Source: Loktanella sp. S4079 (GTDB lineage: Bacteria > Pseudomonadota > Alphaproteobacteria > Rhodobacterales > Rhodobacteraceae). Taken from it: 64,000 nt of DNA. The stretch covers positions 145,895-209,894 of the forward strand of contig NZ_JXYE01000004.1 in assembly GCF_000967725.1 (NCBI RefSeq), read 5' to 3'. Position 1 is the stretch's first letter; each line of letters begins with the position of its first letter. Under the pieces are notes generated by a model. The model was given only the letters and a program-made list of their open reading frames with translations, did not search any database and was not told the DNA's origin. Positions 34,705 to 44,679 of the stretch are shown one piece after another. The position numbers and the translations under genes were made by a program.

Positions 34705-37078
34705 TGGAAAACACCTTGAGCAGTTCCGCAGGCGGGGTGCGCGCCAACCGTAACGCAGGCCAAAGCGCCGCCGCACCTGCCGCCAATAGCGCAAAGACCC
34801 CGAGCCGCAGATAGTCTGACGGGAATAGATACATTGGCAATTTCCATCCAAACGCCGCGACATTAACCACCGACAAGAGCGCATAGGCTAGTGCCAACCC
34901 AAGCGGCAACGCCAAAAGCGTTGTGAGCGCGGCCAATATAACCGCGCGGGTCAGTTCTAGCTTTCCGAGCCGTCTGCGTGTCATGCCCATTGCCCATGCA
35001 GGTGCCAATTGCGGCAATCGCATTCCAGCAAGGGTCAGCAGGCTCATTAATATCGCGAATCCGGCAACAGCAAGCGTCAGCACATTAAGCGCCGAAGTCA
35101 CGGTAAATGTACGCTCAAAAACCTCGAGTGATAGGGCCTTGATCCCCGCCTGATTAATAATCTGAGCAGACGTCAGATCGGTATCACGCACAAGATCGGC
35201 AACAAAATCTTGGGCGCGTTCCGGAGCAATCCGCAGCCCAAAACGATCTGTGACGACATTGGGGTAAAGTGTCTGAAACAGCGGCTCTGCAATGATTGCT
35301 TGCCCAATTGGATTTCCGTAATCGCCGTAGATACCCGCAATGGGCATCTGGCGTCCTTGCACCGTCACGACATCGCCAATCGCCAGCCCGGCGCGGCGCG
35401 CCAATTGCTCGTTCACGATAATTGTCTCACCAGCAAAGGTCGTATCCCAATGCTTCTCGGCCTGAGCCAACATCATCCAATTTTCGCGATAGGTCGTGTG
35501 GTCGCGCGTTCCGTAAATATCAACCGGCTGATTGGCGATTGATATCTGCGTAAACATAATTGGCAAAATGGCATCCACCCGCGGTTCAGCATAGCGCACA
35601 AAGGACTCTGCCTGCGCTGCATCCCGCGTATCAATGTATAGCTCAGAAGTCAGTCGTTGCTCCAAGAACCCAGTAAAGGTCGTTCGGAAACTAGAGACCA
35701 TCGTCGAGACGCCGATATTCGCCGCCATTGCCAACAACAATGCCATCAGCGCCAATGATAGCCCCGGCAATTGTTGTCTGGTGTCTGCCCAAAACCACTG
35801 CGCTGTTACAGACATCGATCTGCTGCTCGCAAAGCGCAGTACCACATCCAAAACCCAAGGCAGCGCCAATGCCGCCCCGATCAGCAGACATGCCAGCAGG
35901 GCAAAGCCCGCGATCAACCCCGTCGCTGTAAAGCAAAGCAGGACATAAACGCCAAGCAACACCCCCGCCGCGACAGCGAGGCCTTGCGCACGTCGCCCAG
36001 CTGCCATCGCGAGCGCCCTTTGCTGTCCACCCGCAAGCAGCGGCATCCGTGACAGTTTCCACAGCGCCCCAAATGCAGCAATCGCAGTTCCACCCATCGC
36101 AATGGCAAGCCCTGATAACCACCAGACGGGCCGTAACTGCAATGTTCCCGATACATCAGCGCCATAAAGTCCGCGTAGGGTCGCAGCCACGTCGGGCAAA
36201 AGTAACGCGGCAATCCCATAGCCCAGTGCCACCCCGATCATGCCAGCAATCAGCGCAAACAGCATAAGCTCCGCCGCCATCAACCACACCAATGTACGGA
36301 GCGAAACACCCAGCGCGCGTAGGGTTCTGACCACAGGTCTCCGCTGTTCAAACGCCAGCCCAATGGCACCATTCACGATGAAAATACCAACCGCAAAGGA
36401 TAACATGCCAAAGGCCGTCAGATTAAGATGAAAGCTATCAGTCAACTGCGCTACGTCGCTCGTGCTCTGTGCGGCTTGCAGAACCAAATGCGGGGCGATC
36501 TCGCCTAGGTCTGACTGCCCAACGGGCTGAGACGGCGCAATCACGAGGCTGTCAATCTGCCCCACCCTGCCCAAGATCTGCTGCGCGATACCAATGTCGG
36601 TCACGGCGGTATTCGGCGCCGCATTTTGCGAAAGAATAACGTCAAATTCAGGCAATATGCGCGCGACATCGGCAGAGCCGAACATCTGACCCTGTCCCGC
36701 GAGAAACCGTTCGACGTCAGCCCCGTCAGCCATTTCGATGGCACCGATACCGCCCGGCGCGGTCAAGGGTTCGATCCCAATGATCCGTACCCCATTCAGC
36801 CGACCGCTGATCACCGGGCTAACCAACCACCCCGCGCGGCGTAAATTGATGTAAGTTGCGACATCAATCGGCTGACCGTCTTTTTCAATCAGCCGATCAT
36901 ATTGCCCTTCGCCTAATGTGGTGGCGGCAGCGGCGTAGCTTGCTCTTGCCTCGGCGTTGACAGCCTGAACCCCTGACCATAGCGCCGTCGCCAATGCCAG
37001 CCCCGCAAGCAATGTAAAAAGCTGTAAGGGATTGCGCCACCAATGCGACAACAGCGCCTGTAGGGTGGGTCTGATCAT
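34694..37078 (-). CDS. FtsX-like ABC transporter permease (AttG type)
   Basis: This 794-residue membrane protein has two FtsX-like permease halves with about ten membrane segments: one set near residues 215-290 and one near 640-780, with large periplasmic domains (MacB-like) between. It would work with the LolD-like ATPase encoded upstream to move a lipid or lipoprotein-like substrate from the inner membrane. It overlaps the ATPase gene by four bases and the AttH-like gene by eleven. Confidence 0.88.
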   Translation of the reverse strand: MIRPTLQALLSHWWRNPLQLFTLLAGLALATALWSGVQAVNAEARASYAAAATTLGEGQYDRLIEKDGQPIDVATYINLRRAGWLVSPVISGRLNGVRIIGIEPLTAPGGIGAIEMADGADVERFLAGQGQMFGSADVARILPEFDVILSQNAAPNTAVTDIGIAQQILGRVGQIDSLVIAPSQPVGQSDLGEIAPHLVLQAAQSTSDVAQLTDSFHLNLTAFGMLSFAVGIFIVNGAIGLAFEQRRPVVRTLRALGVSLRTLVWLMAAELMLFALIAGMIGVALGYGIAALLLPDVAATLRGLYGADVSGTLQLRPVWWLSGLAIAMGGTAIAAFGALWKLSRMPLLAGGQQRALAMAAGRRAQGLAVAAGVLLGVYVLLCFTATGLIAGFALLACLLIGAALALPWVLDVVLRFASSRSMSVTAQWFWADTRQQLPGLSLALMALLLAMAANIGVSTMVSSFRTTFTGFLEQRLTSELYIDTRDAAQAESFVRYAEPRVDAILPIMFTQISIANQPVDIYGTRDHTTYRENWMMLAQAEKHWDTTFAGETIIVNEQLARRAGLAIGDVVTVQGRQMPIAGIYGDYGNPIGQAIIAEPLFQTLYPNVVTDRFGLRIAPERAQDFVADLVRDTDLTSAQIINQAGIKALSLEVFERTFTVTSALNVLTLAVAGFAILMSLLTLAGMRLPQLAPAWAMGMTRRRLGKLELTRAVILAALTTLLALPLGLALAYALLSVVNVAAFGWKLPMYLFPSDYLRLGVFALLAAGAAALWPALRLARTPPAELLKVFSNER

Positions 37079-37734
37079 GTGATCTCACCTGCACGCAGAT
37101 GAAGGCGTCGCTGCATGCGCTCGGCTAAAGCGATAGAATGGGTCACCATCAAAAGCCCTGCCCCAGTTTCGGCAACCAATTCGAGGATCAGATCCATCAC
37201 AACGCCCGCTGTTGCCTCGTCTAGGTTACCGGTTGGTTCGTCAGCCAGCACCAATTGCGGCTTTGCAGCAAGTGTACGTGCGATGGCAACGCGCTGTTGC
37301 TGACCGCCAGAAAGCTGTTCAGGATATTTCCCCAACTGCGCGGTTAGTCCCATCCGCCCTGCTAGGCTACCCCACCAATCCGCGTCAGACCGCCCCGCCA
37401 AACGGGCCTGAAACGAGATATTATCAGCGACCGTCAAGCTGGGGATCAGGTTAAACTGCTGAAACACGACACCGACAGTACCACGCCGAATATCAGCCCG
37501 TCCCGCATCATCCATACCAGCGATATCGGCGCCATTCACGACAACACGACCTGAATCCGGTGTATCAAGCCCACCGATCAGATGCAGCAATGTGCTTTTG
37601 CCGCTCCCTGATTCACCCGTCAGCGCGAGCGTTTCACCGCGATCAAGCTCTAGCCCGACACCGCGCAGCACCTCAAACGGGCCGTCGGCAGTATCATAGG
37701 TTTTTCGCAAATCTTGAACAGTTAGTAGCATCAT
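37075..37734 (-). CDS. LolD/MacB-type ABC transporter ATP-binding protein
   Basis: This 219-residue ATPase has Walker A G-E-S-G-S-G-K-S-T, signature L-S-G-G-Q-Q-Q-R-V and Walker B L-V-L-A-D-E-P-T-G-N-L-D. It is the first gene of the three-gene Att-like cluster (ATPase, FtsX-like permease, AttH-like protein). Confidence 0.93.
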   Translation of the reverse strand: MMLLTVQDLRKTYDTADGPFEVLRGVGLELDRGETLALTGESGSGKSTLLHLIGGLDTPDSGRVVVNGADIAGMDDAGRADIRRGTVGVVFQQFNLIPSLTVADNISFQARLAGRSDADWWGSLAGRMGLTAQLGKYPEQLSGGQQQRVAIARTLAAKPQLVLADEPTGNLDEATAGVVMDLILELVAETGAGLLMVTHSIALAERMQRRLHLRAGEIT

Positions 37735-37917
37735 TCCTCGCGCGTTTATCTGTAACTAGCATGACGGAGCATTTGGAAAAGTACCATGCGTCGATTAAGC
37801 GCCGATGGGTACAATTCCGCTGTGCCAATAATCGCGTACAATGTGACCTCACGTTTCGGTGGCTGCGACGGGGCAAGAGAGTAAACTCTGGCCAAGCAAA
37901 AATTGGGGAGGATTCAG

Positions 37918-39093
37918 ATGACTGATATCGTAATTTTGGGTGGTGCCCGGACTGCCATTGGCACCTTTGGTGGGTCTCTCGCGGGAACACCACCGATTGA
38001 TCTTGGGACCGTCGCTGCAAAATCTGCACTCGAACGGGCAGAGGTCGACGGGGCGCAAATTGGGCATGTCGCCTTTGGACATGTGATCAACACAGAACCG
38101 CGTGATATGTACCTTAGCCGTGTTGCCGCCATGAATGCGGGCATCCCAGAGACCACCCCAGCGATGAACGTAAACCGTCTGTGTGGCTCGGGTCTTCAGG
38201 CGATTGTGTCGGTGATCCAGTCATTGATGCTTGGCGATGCCAATTTTGGCCTTGCTGGTGGCGCCGAGAATATGAGCCGCTCACCCTATATTTTATCTGA
38301 TGCCCGTTGGGGCGCAAAAATGGGTGATATCAAATCCCAAGACATGATGCTGGGCGCGTTGAACTGTCCGTTTGGTACAGGGCACATGGGTGTCACTGCA
38401 GAAAATGTCGCCGCGGAACATGAAATCACCCGCGAGGCACAAGACCGCTTTGCAATGCAAAGCCAAGAACGCGCAGCAGCTGCAATCGAGGCGGGCTATT
38501 TCGCGGGCCAAATCGCGCCGGTTGAGGTGCGTGTAAAACGGGACACTGTTGCCTTTGACAAAGATGAACACCCAAAATCAAGCACGCTGGATAAATTGGC
38601 AGGCTTGCGTCCGGTCTTCCAAAAGGATGGCACGGTCACAGCTGGCAACGCTTCTGGTTTGAATGATGGGGCGGCGGCCATTGTCTTGGCGACTGCCGAG
38701 GCGGCACAAAAATCCGGCCTCACGCCAAAATTCCGCGTATTGGGCTATGGCCATGCCGGTGTCCGCCCCGAGGTCATGGGGATCGGCCCCGTGCCGGCGG
38801 TGCGCAATCTGCTCGATAAAACGGGTCTCTCTGTTGGGGATTTCGACGTAGTTGAATCAAACGAGGCATTCGCCTCACAAGCTTTGGCGGTCAACAAAGA
38901 GCTGTCTTTGGATGCGTCGCGCGTCAACCCAAATGGCGGCGCAATCGCCCTAGGTCACCCGGTTGGCGCAACAGGTGCAATCATCACCGTCAAAGCGATG
39001 TACGAACTAGAACGTACTGGCGGTAAGCGCGCATTGATCACGATGTGTATCGGTGGCGGTCAGGGCATCGCGCTGGCGATTGAACGTATCTAA
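37918..39093 (+). CDS. acetyl-CoA C-acyltransferase (beta-ketothiolase)
   Basis: I start this at the ATG at 37,918 (391 residues) because GGGGAGGA lies just upstream; the in-frame ATG at 37,903 has none. The active-site cysteine is in N-R-L-C-G-S-G (about residue 90), the histidine in A-L-G-H-P-V-G and the second cysteine in C-I-G-G-G-Q-G. It condenses or cleaves acyl-CoAs in polyhydroxybutyrate, ethylmalonyl-CoA or fatty-acid metabolism. It is monocistronic. Confidence 0.92.
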   Translation: MTDIVILGGARTAIGTFGGSLAGTPPIDLGTVAAKSALERAEVDGAQIGHVAFGHVINTEPRDMYLSRVAAMNAGIPETTPAMNVNRLCGSGLQAIVSVIQSLMLGDANFGLAGGAENMSRSPYILSDARWGAKMGDIKSQDMMLGALNCPFGTGHMGVTAENVAAEHEITREAQDRFAMQSQERAAAAIEAGYFAGQIAPVEVRVKRDTVAFDKDEHPKSSTLDKLAGLRPVFQKDGTVTAGNASGLNDGAAAIVLATAEAAQKSGLTPKFRVLGYGHAGVRPEVMGIGPVPAVRNLLDKTGLSVGDFDVVESNEAFASQALAVNKELSLDASRVNPNGGAIALGHPVGATGAIITVKAMYELERTGGKRALITMCIGGGQGIALAIERI

Positions 39094-39138
39094 ATCACGC
39101 CAATGATCCGCGCCCGGACATCTGGGCGCGGCAAGCCC

Positions 39139-39912
39139 CTATTTTTCGGGGTAGTCGCGGACAAAGACCCATTTATCTCCTTCGGACAAATCTGGGTCAA
39201 AGACGTAGCCACCGCTAGTAAACCCTTGGATATCCTCTGGTTCTGTCAGCCTGTTTTCCACCACATAGCGCGCCATTGCACCGCGCGCGCGTTTGGCGAA
39301 AAAGCTGACAATCTTTGGCTTGCCGTCCTTGATCTCCATGAATTGCGGGGTGATGACCCGCAGCTTCAGCGCATTTAGATCAACCGCGCCGAAATATTCT
39401 TGGCTCGCGCAATTGATCAAGACCTGCGTATCCATCGCTTGCGCCTGTGCGTTCAACGCCTTGGCAATGGTGTCGCCCCAATAGTCATAGAGAGATTTAC
39501 CACGGCGCGTTTTGAGCCTGCTACCCATCTCAAGCCGATAGGGTTGCATCGCATCAAGCGGACGCAACAAACCATAAAGCCCGGAAAGAATGCGCAGGCG
39601 ATCCTGCGCCCAGCGCATGTCGTCGTCAGAGAGTGTTTTCGCCTCAAGCCCCTGATAGGTATCGCCGTTAAACGCCAAGACAGCGGGTTTAACAGCCTCT
39701 GGGGTTGGCTCTGCCGCGAATGCCTTGAACCGATCACGATTGAGGCGCGCCAGATCGTCGGAAAGCTTCATGAGCTTTTTCAGCTCTGCCAAGGTCAGAT
39801 TCCGCGCAGTTTTCGACAGCCGGATCGCATCCTCTTGAAAATCGGGCTGCGTTGGGGTCACCCCCACTGGCTCCATATCAAGCGCTTTGGCGGGGGATAC
39901 GACAACGAGCAT
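39139..39912 (-). CDS. yaaA: peroxide stress protein YaaA
   Basis: This 257-residue protein begins M-L-V-V-V-S-P-A-K and carries F-N-G-D-T-Y-Q-G-L near 80, Y-G-L-L-R-P-L-D near 115 and the late S-F-F-A-K-R-A-R-G motif, all typical of the DUF328/YaaA family. In E. coli YaaA limits free iron and protects DNA during peroxide stress. Here it is a single gene, convergent with thiolase. Confidence 0.93.
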   Translation of the reverse strand: MLVVVSPAKALDMEPVGVTPTQPDFQEDAIRLSKTARNLTLAELKKLMKLSDDLARLNRDRFKAFAAEPTPEAVKPAVLAFNGDTYQGLEAKTLSDDDMRWAQDRLRILSGLYGLLRPLDAMQPYRLEMGSRLKTRRGKSLYDYWGDTIAKALNAQAQAMDTQVLINCASQEYFGAVDLNALKLRVITPQFMEIKDGKPKIVSFFAKRARGAMARYVVENRLTEPEDIQGFTSGGYVFDPDLSEGDKWVFVRDYPEK

Positions 39913-39972
39913 GGTAATCTTCCTTTTCGACTTGTCGGAAGATGTAACACGCGAGACAGCGGTGACCAGTCT

Positions 39973-40299
39973 TTAGTTCAATTGAACCTGTAATGGATAC
40001 TGCCCATCCGTAAATGGCCCAAAAAAGTCATCAACATCGGGGTGGTCGACAGGTTCACCCGAATAATCAGCCACTAGATTTTGCTCGGACACATAGGCCA
40101 CGTAAAAGCTTTGGTCATTTTCTGCCAGCAGATGGTAGAACGGCTGATCCTTGCTTGGGCGGCTATCCTCTGGAATGGCATTGTACCAATCTTCGGTGTT
40201 CGAAAACATCGCATCCACGTCAAAGACCACACCCCGAAAAGGGTGTTTGCGGTGCCGAACAACTTGGCCGAGGTGATATTTTGCAGATGTCTTGAACAT
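39973..40299 (-). CDS. hspQ: heat shock protein HspQ (hemimethylated-DNA-binding fold)
   Basis: The start at 40,299 gives a 108-residue protein of the YccV/HspQ family. Conserved features are K-Y-H-L-G-Q-V-V-R-H-R-K-H-P-F-R-G-V-V-F-D-V-D near the start and the Q-P-F-Y-H-L-L block. In enterobacteria HspQ modulates Lon-dependent degradation. The longer frame to 40,527 runs past the family start and has no good ribosome site. Confidence 0.88.
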   Translation of the reverse strand: MFKTSAKYHLGQVVRHRKHPFRGVVFDVDAMFSNTEDWYNAIPEDSRPSKDQPFYHLLAENDQSFYVAYVSEQNLVADYSGEPVDHPDVDDFFGPFTDGQYPLQVQLN

Positions 40300-40366
40300 A
40301 GTTTGAATATATGGCCCAAGCATGCCTAAAGTCCACGGGGCGTGACAGGATTTAAGGAAACAGTCT

Positions 40367-41248
40367 GTGAATATGATTTTAACAGTGCTGAACATCACGG
40401 CACCGGTATTTGTTTTGGCGGCTATAGGTTTTGTCTGGGTCAAACTAGGTTTTGAGTATCGGGTGGAGTTCGTCACTCGCTTGACTATGACCCTTTCGGT
40501 TCCCTGCCTTATCTTCGTGGCTCTCATGAAAACGGAAATCGAGCCAGAGGCCCTTGCCGCGCTGTCGCTTGCGTCACTTGCTGCCTATCTTCTTGTTATG
40601 GCCGCAAGTTTCGCGGTGGTGAAAATTGCGCAGCTCGATCTGCGTACGTTTCTTGCGCCGTTGGTTTTTGGCAACACGGGAAATCTGGGACTGCCGCTCG
40701 CTCTTTTTGCGTTTGGGCAGGTTGGATTTGGCTATGCAGTTGTTGTTTTTGCGGTGATGGCAATTTTGTCGTTCACCATCGGTGTCTGGATCGTATCTGG
40801 CGGCGGATCGCTTCGGCGCGTTGTGCAAGAACCGCTCGTTGGTGCCACTCTTTTAGGCGCTTTGTTCCTCTGGCAGGGGTGGCAAACGCCAATGGTGATC
40901 ACCAACACCCTCGAGCTCATCGGGCAGATGGCGATTCCCATCATGCTGATCACACTTGGCGTCGCAGTTGCACGATTAGAGACCAAAGCCATGACACAAG
41001 CTATCTGGCTGTCTTTGATCAAAGTGATCATCAGCGTGGCTGCCGCTTGGGGCGCTGCGACTTGGTTTGGTCTAGATCCTGTCGCAGCAGCAGTATTGAT
41101 CGTGCAAATCGCGACCCCGGTCGCCGTGACATCCTATCTGCTGGCCGAAAAATACGGGGCCGACGCGCAACCCGTTGCAGGGCTTGTTGTGGCCTCTACG
41201 GTGCTATCGGTGATCTATTTGCCCGTCATCCTTGCTTTTGTGATCTAG
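40367..41248 (+). CDS. AEC-family (auxin efflux carrier) transporter
   Basis: This 293-residue inner-membrane protein has about ten hydrophobic helices. The F-G-N-T-G-N-L-G-L-P-L motif near residue 103 is the family signature. Members export malonate, malate or other organic anions by proton antiport. It is divergent from hspQ. No regulator is adjacent, so the substrate is unknown. Confidence 0.85.
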   Translation: MNMILTVLNITAPVFVLAAIGFVWVKLGFEYRVEFVTRLTMTLSVPCLIFVALMKTEIEPEALAALSLASLAAYLLVMAASFAVVKIAQLDLRTFLAPLVFGNTGNLGLPLALFAFGQVGFGYAVVVFAVMAILSFTIGVWIVSGGGSLRRVVQEPLVGATLLGALFLWQGWQTPMVITNTLELIGQMAIPIMLITLGVAVARLETKAMTQAIWLSLIKVIISVAAAWGAATWFGLDPVAAAVLIVQIATPVAVTSYLLAEKYGADAQPVAGLVVASTVLSVIYLPVILAFVI

Positions 41249-41323
41249 TTCGACTGCCTTTAGGATTTGCACACTGGCACAAACAGGTTATCGTACCAAA
41301 AAAACGAAAAGAGCGAGAGGCAA

Positions 41324-41911
41324 ATGAGCAGTATCTTTCGCGCTATGGCACTGTTGCTAGTCTTGGGCAGCTGTGGAGGATCGAGCCATAACTCGGCCCC
41401 GCGCAACCTTGATGATGCTTGCAGCATTGTGTCCGAGCGCCCAGAATATCTTCGTGCATTCCGCGCGGTTGAACGTAAATACGGTGTACCCGTTCCGTCC
41501 CTGATGGCGATTATCTATCAGGAAAGCAAATTTATCAGCAATAACCGACCACCCCATCGCTATGCATTGGGTGTCATTCCTGTAGGCCGCCAATCGTCGG
41601 CGCTGGGCTATAGCCAAGCACTTGATGGTACGTGGCGCGAATACCAACAATCCGTCGGCGGTTCACGTGCACGACGCGAAAACATCCGGGACGCGACCGA
41701 CTTTATGGGTTGGTATATGCAGCAAACTGTCGAAGAAACGGGCGTTCCGATTCACGACACCCGCAATCAGTACCTTGCCTATCACGATGGCCGCACGGGG
41801 TATCTGCGGGGTACATGGCGCTCGAAAAGCTGGCTCATCCGTATCGCCGGAGAAGTCGAAGCCAGAGCAGCTCTTTACGACAACCAGCTTCGGTCCTGTC
41901 GCAAACGATAG
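41324..41911 (+). CDS. lytic transglycosylase-like (SLT domain) lipoprotein
   Basis: From the ATG at 41,324 this is a 195-residue precursor with a lipobox (L-V-L-G-S-C, Cys18), so it is an outer-membrane or periplasmic lipoprotein. The catalytic glutamate lies in A-I-I-Y-Q-E-S-K-F, as in SLT-type murein transglycosylases, and G-Y-S-Q-A-L-D-G-T-W follows. Expected action is cleavage of peptidoglycan glycan strands. It ends at a strong terminator. Confidence 0.87.
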   Translation: MSSIFRAMALLLVLGSCGGSSHNSAPRNLDDACSIVSERPEYLRAFRAVERKYGVPVPSLMAIIYQESKFISNNRPPHRYALGVIPVGRQSSALGYSQALDGTWREYQQSVGGSRARRENIRDATDFMGWYMQQTVEETGVPIHDTRNQYLAYHDGRTGYLRGTWRSKSWLIRIAGEVEARAALYDNQLRSCRKR

Positions 41912-41913
41912 TC

Positions 41914-41943
41914 AAAGGCGACCGCTCTGGTCGCCTTTTTTCT
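41914..41943. terminator. Rho-independent terminator between convergent genes
   Basis: A seven-base G/C stem (GGCGACC / GGTCGCC) has a five-base loop, with A residues on one side and six or more T residues on the other. It lies just after the SLT lipoprotein stop and should also act, more weakly, on the opposite strand for lolA. Confidence 0.85.
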
Positions 41944-41954
41944 TTATAAGCGGA

Positions 41955-42560
41955 TTAGTTTGATCGGTTGCGAGTTTCGGCCTGAATGTTGAACAGGATA
42001 TCGCGCACGCGACCACCTTTTTGTAGGTCATTCAAAACAACCGTTGTTGGTGTTCCAACATCATCTGTCACGATCCATTGACGAAGCTCAACTGGATTTG
42101 CGGTAAAGACAAGTTGGATCGACCCATATTCAGGATGCTCAGGATCTTGCGCTGTTAACGTGGTCGTTGTTCCGTCAGAGGTCAGCCCCGTCACCATGTT
42201 TTCTTGCGAGAGGTTCACATTCTCACGCAAAATCAGCCCCAACGGCGTTTGGTTCAACGGATACCGATCAGGACCGGTGTTCGACCGCGGATCAAAGATC
42301 GCCAAAGACCCGCCGCCACCGATGACCAGCGTGTCATCAGGCGAATTATATTCAAACCGAATGCGCCCAGGGCGTTTGATATAGATCTGCCCCGTGGACA
42401 AAGTGCCATCATGGTTGATCTGGGTGAACCCACCCTGCGCTGTTTGCAATTGGTTCAAATACTGCGAAATCTGCGCAAGACTAAGCTGTTGCGCGCTCGC
42501 CGCGCCTGCATAGAGCGCAAGCCCTGCAGCAAGGGCGATATATAGGATACGTTTTATCAT
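41955..42560 (-). CDS. lolA: outer-membrane lipoprotein carrier LolA
   Basis: This 201-residue precursor has a signal peptide ending A-S-A about residue 23. It has the LolA-type N-terminal L-x-Q-I-S-x-Y-L-N-x-L pattern and a G-Q-I-Y-I-K-R-P-G-R-I-R-F-E-Y core. It shuttles lipoproteins through the periplasm to the outer membrane. No lolB or ftsK is adjacent. Transcription is on the minus strand; the upstream gap is short of a clear promoter. Confidence 0.88.
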   Translation of the reverse strand: MIKRILYIALAAGLALYAGAASAQQLSLAQISQYLNQLQTAQGGFTQINHDGTLSTGQIYIKRPGRIRFEYNSPDDTLVIGGGGSLAIFDPRSNTGPDRYPLNQTPLGLILRENVNLSQENMVTGLTSDGTTTTLTAQDPEHPEYGSIQLVFTANPVELRQWIVTDDVGTPTTVVLNDLQKGGRVRDILFNIQAETRNRSN

Positions 42561-42716
42561 GTTCTTTTACCTATGTGTTTGAGCCAGAAGTTCCAGCCTC
42601 AGATAGGAAAAAGACAGCAGATATCATCTTGCTAGGCGATATCACGCGCGATGATCTTAAATAGCAATGGCCACCCAGATACCCTGAGTGGCCATAAATC
42701 TAAGGGTTTCTTGAGT

Positions 42717-44315
42717 TTATTGGACCCAAATTTCTACACGGCTCTGGTTGCCCCCGGCGACTTGGCCATCTAGGCACGTCGCCTGTGAAATTCCACCAAA
42801 CCCGTACGATGACAGCAACAGGTTATTACCAACAACCACATCTGGCGCAAATGTGCGGAACGCTGCTTGCATCGCAGCAGCCGCATCAGCAGAGGCCGCA
42901 AGGGATTCCTCTGAACCCTCTGTATTGTTGGTAAAGCCAACAAACAGCACCTCGCGACCGGCCATATCAGAGCCGGACAACGCGTTCGCAAGGTTAGCAA
43001 ACATCGCGCTGTTCCAGCCTGCCTCGGCCCTAGAAATATCGCCACTGATCAAGGTTGGTGACAAACGCTTTGCCTCGAAGAGGCGCTGGAACATCTGCGC
43101 AGCGGCAAGCCGTTCATTCTCGTCAAAATTCCCGGCCAACAGACGGTTCAGGCGACGGTTCTTCTCGGCCTCTCCCTGCTCTGCTGCTGTGAAATTTGCA
43201 AACCCTTCGGCAGAAATCAGACGTTGAGCGGTCGAACCGCTGGCAAAGGCAAACATATCGGTCAGCAGGCCAGTCTGCGGCACATCATCAAAGCTGACCA
43301 TCAAAGGACGGATCAGCGGATAGTCCCCCGACACCACATTAAAGTCGCTAAGTGCCACTGGCGCATCACAGGAATCACCTGACACAGGCAGGGTTACGTT
43401 GCTTTCGGCATCTTCGACACCGACGACACTGATACTGCCAGCGAACTGATTAACCGAAGACGCGATGCTAATGCCATCCGCCATGGTCAAAACATTGCTC
43501 GCAATCGTTTTCCCTGCGGGTTCCATCACCAGTTTGACCAGCTCGGCACGCACTGTGGAATTGGCAGGCAATTGCAACGGCAGGATCGCCATGTCAGGGC
43601 CGCCAATTTCGGACCAATTGGTGATTTCGCCAGCGTAGATACCAGCCAGCTCATTCATTGAAATTCCGTCTAGCTCAACGCCCGGCGCCACAATCACGGC
43701 AAAGGCGCGCAGGCCCAGCAACTGATCCCCCAAAGAAGGCGCATTCACCCATTCGATTGGGGTGCTGTAAGCCGCGGGTGCCTCCGCTTCGAGAGATACA
43801 GTGCCAACTGTGGCGTTTACTGCTTCACCCTCTTGGGCGATCTTGATCAGGGCGGTCTCGTTTGATGCCGTGTTTTCCAGGCGAATATCGCCAGTTGCGC
43901 CAACATCAACAGAGGACCCGGATTGGCCGGTCATTGCATAGGCGCCGACGACACTGCGATAGATGGTATCAAAAACCGGAGCGTCAAAGCTCACTGTGAC
44001 CTCATCAGCCCCGCCCTGCGGTGCGGCCACCTCTTCTTGGGCGACGACGCCTTGGAAGGCGTCGCTGGTCAAACCAAAGTCATTGCTTGCGATCACCTCG
44101 ATACATCCCGCGCCGTAGCAGACAACTTGCGACGCGGGCACGCTCACGCGGCCAACAGAGGTTTCGACCGATAGCATCGTTCCGTTATATCCAACGATCT
44201 CGCCGTCAACGCTAATAAAGCCGTCTATGGACCGGAGTTCGACTGCCTCTGCAAGCAATGCGGTTGGCGCCACAGCACACAAAAGCGCGGCAGTCATGTT
44301 CTTCAGGGGGGTCAT
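42717..44315 (-). CDS. PstS-like phosphate-binding domain protein with C-terminal OmpA-like domain
   Basis: This 532-residue periplasmic protein has a signal peptide ending A-L-L-A-E about residue 22. An N-terminal segment (to about 100) is unusual for PstS. A binding-protein-like region follows (L-A-G-I-Y-A-G-E-I-T-N-W-S-E-I near 220). The C-terminal ~120 residues resemble an OmpA-type peptidoglycan-binding domain (F-V-G-F-T-N-N-T-E-G; S-R-V-E-I-W-V). Phosphate capture at the cell wall is a possibility, but no pst operon is near. It may be a regulatory or scavenging protein. Confidence 0.75.
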   Translation of the reverse strand: MTPLKNMTAALLCAVAPTALLAEAVELRSIDGFISVDGEIVGYNGTMLSVETSVGRVSVPASQVVCYGAGCIEVIASNDFGLTSDAFQGVVAQEEVAAPQGGADEVTVSFDAPVFDTIYRSVVGAYAMTGQSGSSVDVGATGDIRLENTASNETALIKIAQEGEAVNATVGTVSLEAEAPAAYSTPIEWVNAPSLGDQLLGLRAFAVIVAPGVELDGISMNELAGIYAGEITNWSEIGGPDMAILPLQLPANSTVRAELVKLVMEPAGKTIASNVLTMADGISIASSVNQFAGSISVVGVEDAESNVTLPVSGDSCDAPVALSDFNVVSGDYPLIRPLMVSFDDVPQTGLLTDMFAFASGSTAQRLISAEGFANFTAAEQGEAEKNRRLNRLLAGNFDENERLAAAQMFQRLFEAKRLSPTLISGDISRAEAGWNSAMFANLANALSGSDMAGREVLFVGFTNNTEGSEESLAASADAAAAMQAAFRTFAPDVVVGNNLLLSSYGFGGISQATCLDGQVAGGNQSRVEIWVQ

Positions 44316-44679
44316 TCTTAGCTCCAGTCACCAGTCGTTCAACGAGAGAGGCGCGCTCGCACATTCACCGGACCGACAGCGCAGGTATGACCCTGCCAAT
44401 CCACCTCTTGCTGCACCAAACCGTGCGAAAACTCGTGACAATCACTTCACCATGATTAGTTAATTGATACCTGCGGATTTCCGCCGACACAACTCTGCCG
44501 GACTCAGCGCGTGCCAAACATGTGTGCATGAGCAACAAAAATAGGTGAATGGCTTTGACCCATAGCCACAGTGGTAGGCGACGAATTGACCAATCTTCGG
44601 TCAGAAACAAGTGGTTGCCACTGATTCTTGCGCAAATCACAAACTGAGGCTTGCAATTTTAAATTGCCGTGAGATCCAG
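44316..44679. other. 364-base gap upstream of the PstS/OmpA-like gene
   Basis: I see no credible gene here. The stretch contains the upstream sequence of the PstS/OmpA-like gene and the 3' flank of ttcA. A short inverted repeat (TGACC / GGTCA) near 44,590-44,610 has no T-run. Both strands carry only short, unsupported reading frames. Confidence 0.6.

Noticed and set aside
44365..44640. A 91-codon frame in the gap upstream of the PstS/OmpA-like gene
   Set aside because: No start signal, no family and unusual composition; it looks like chance.
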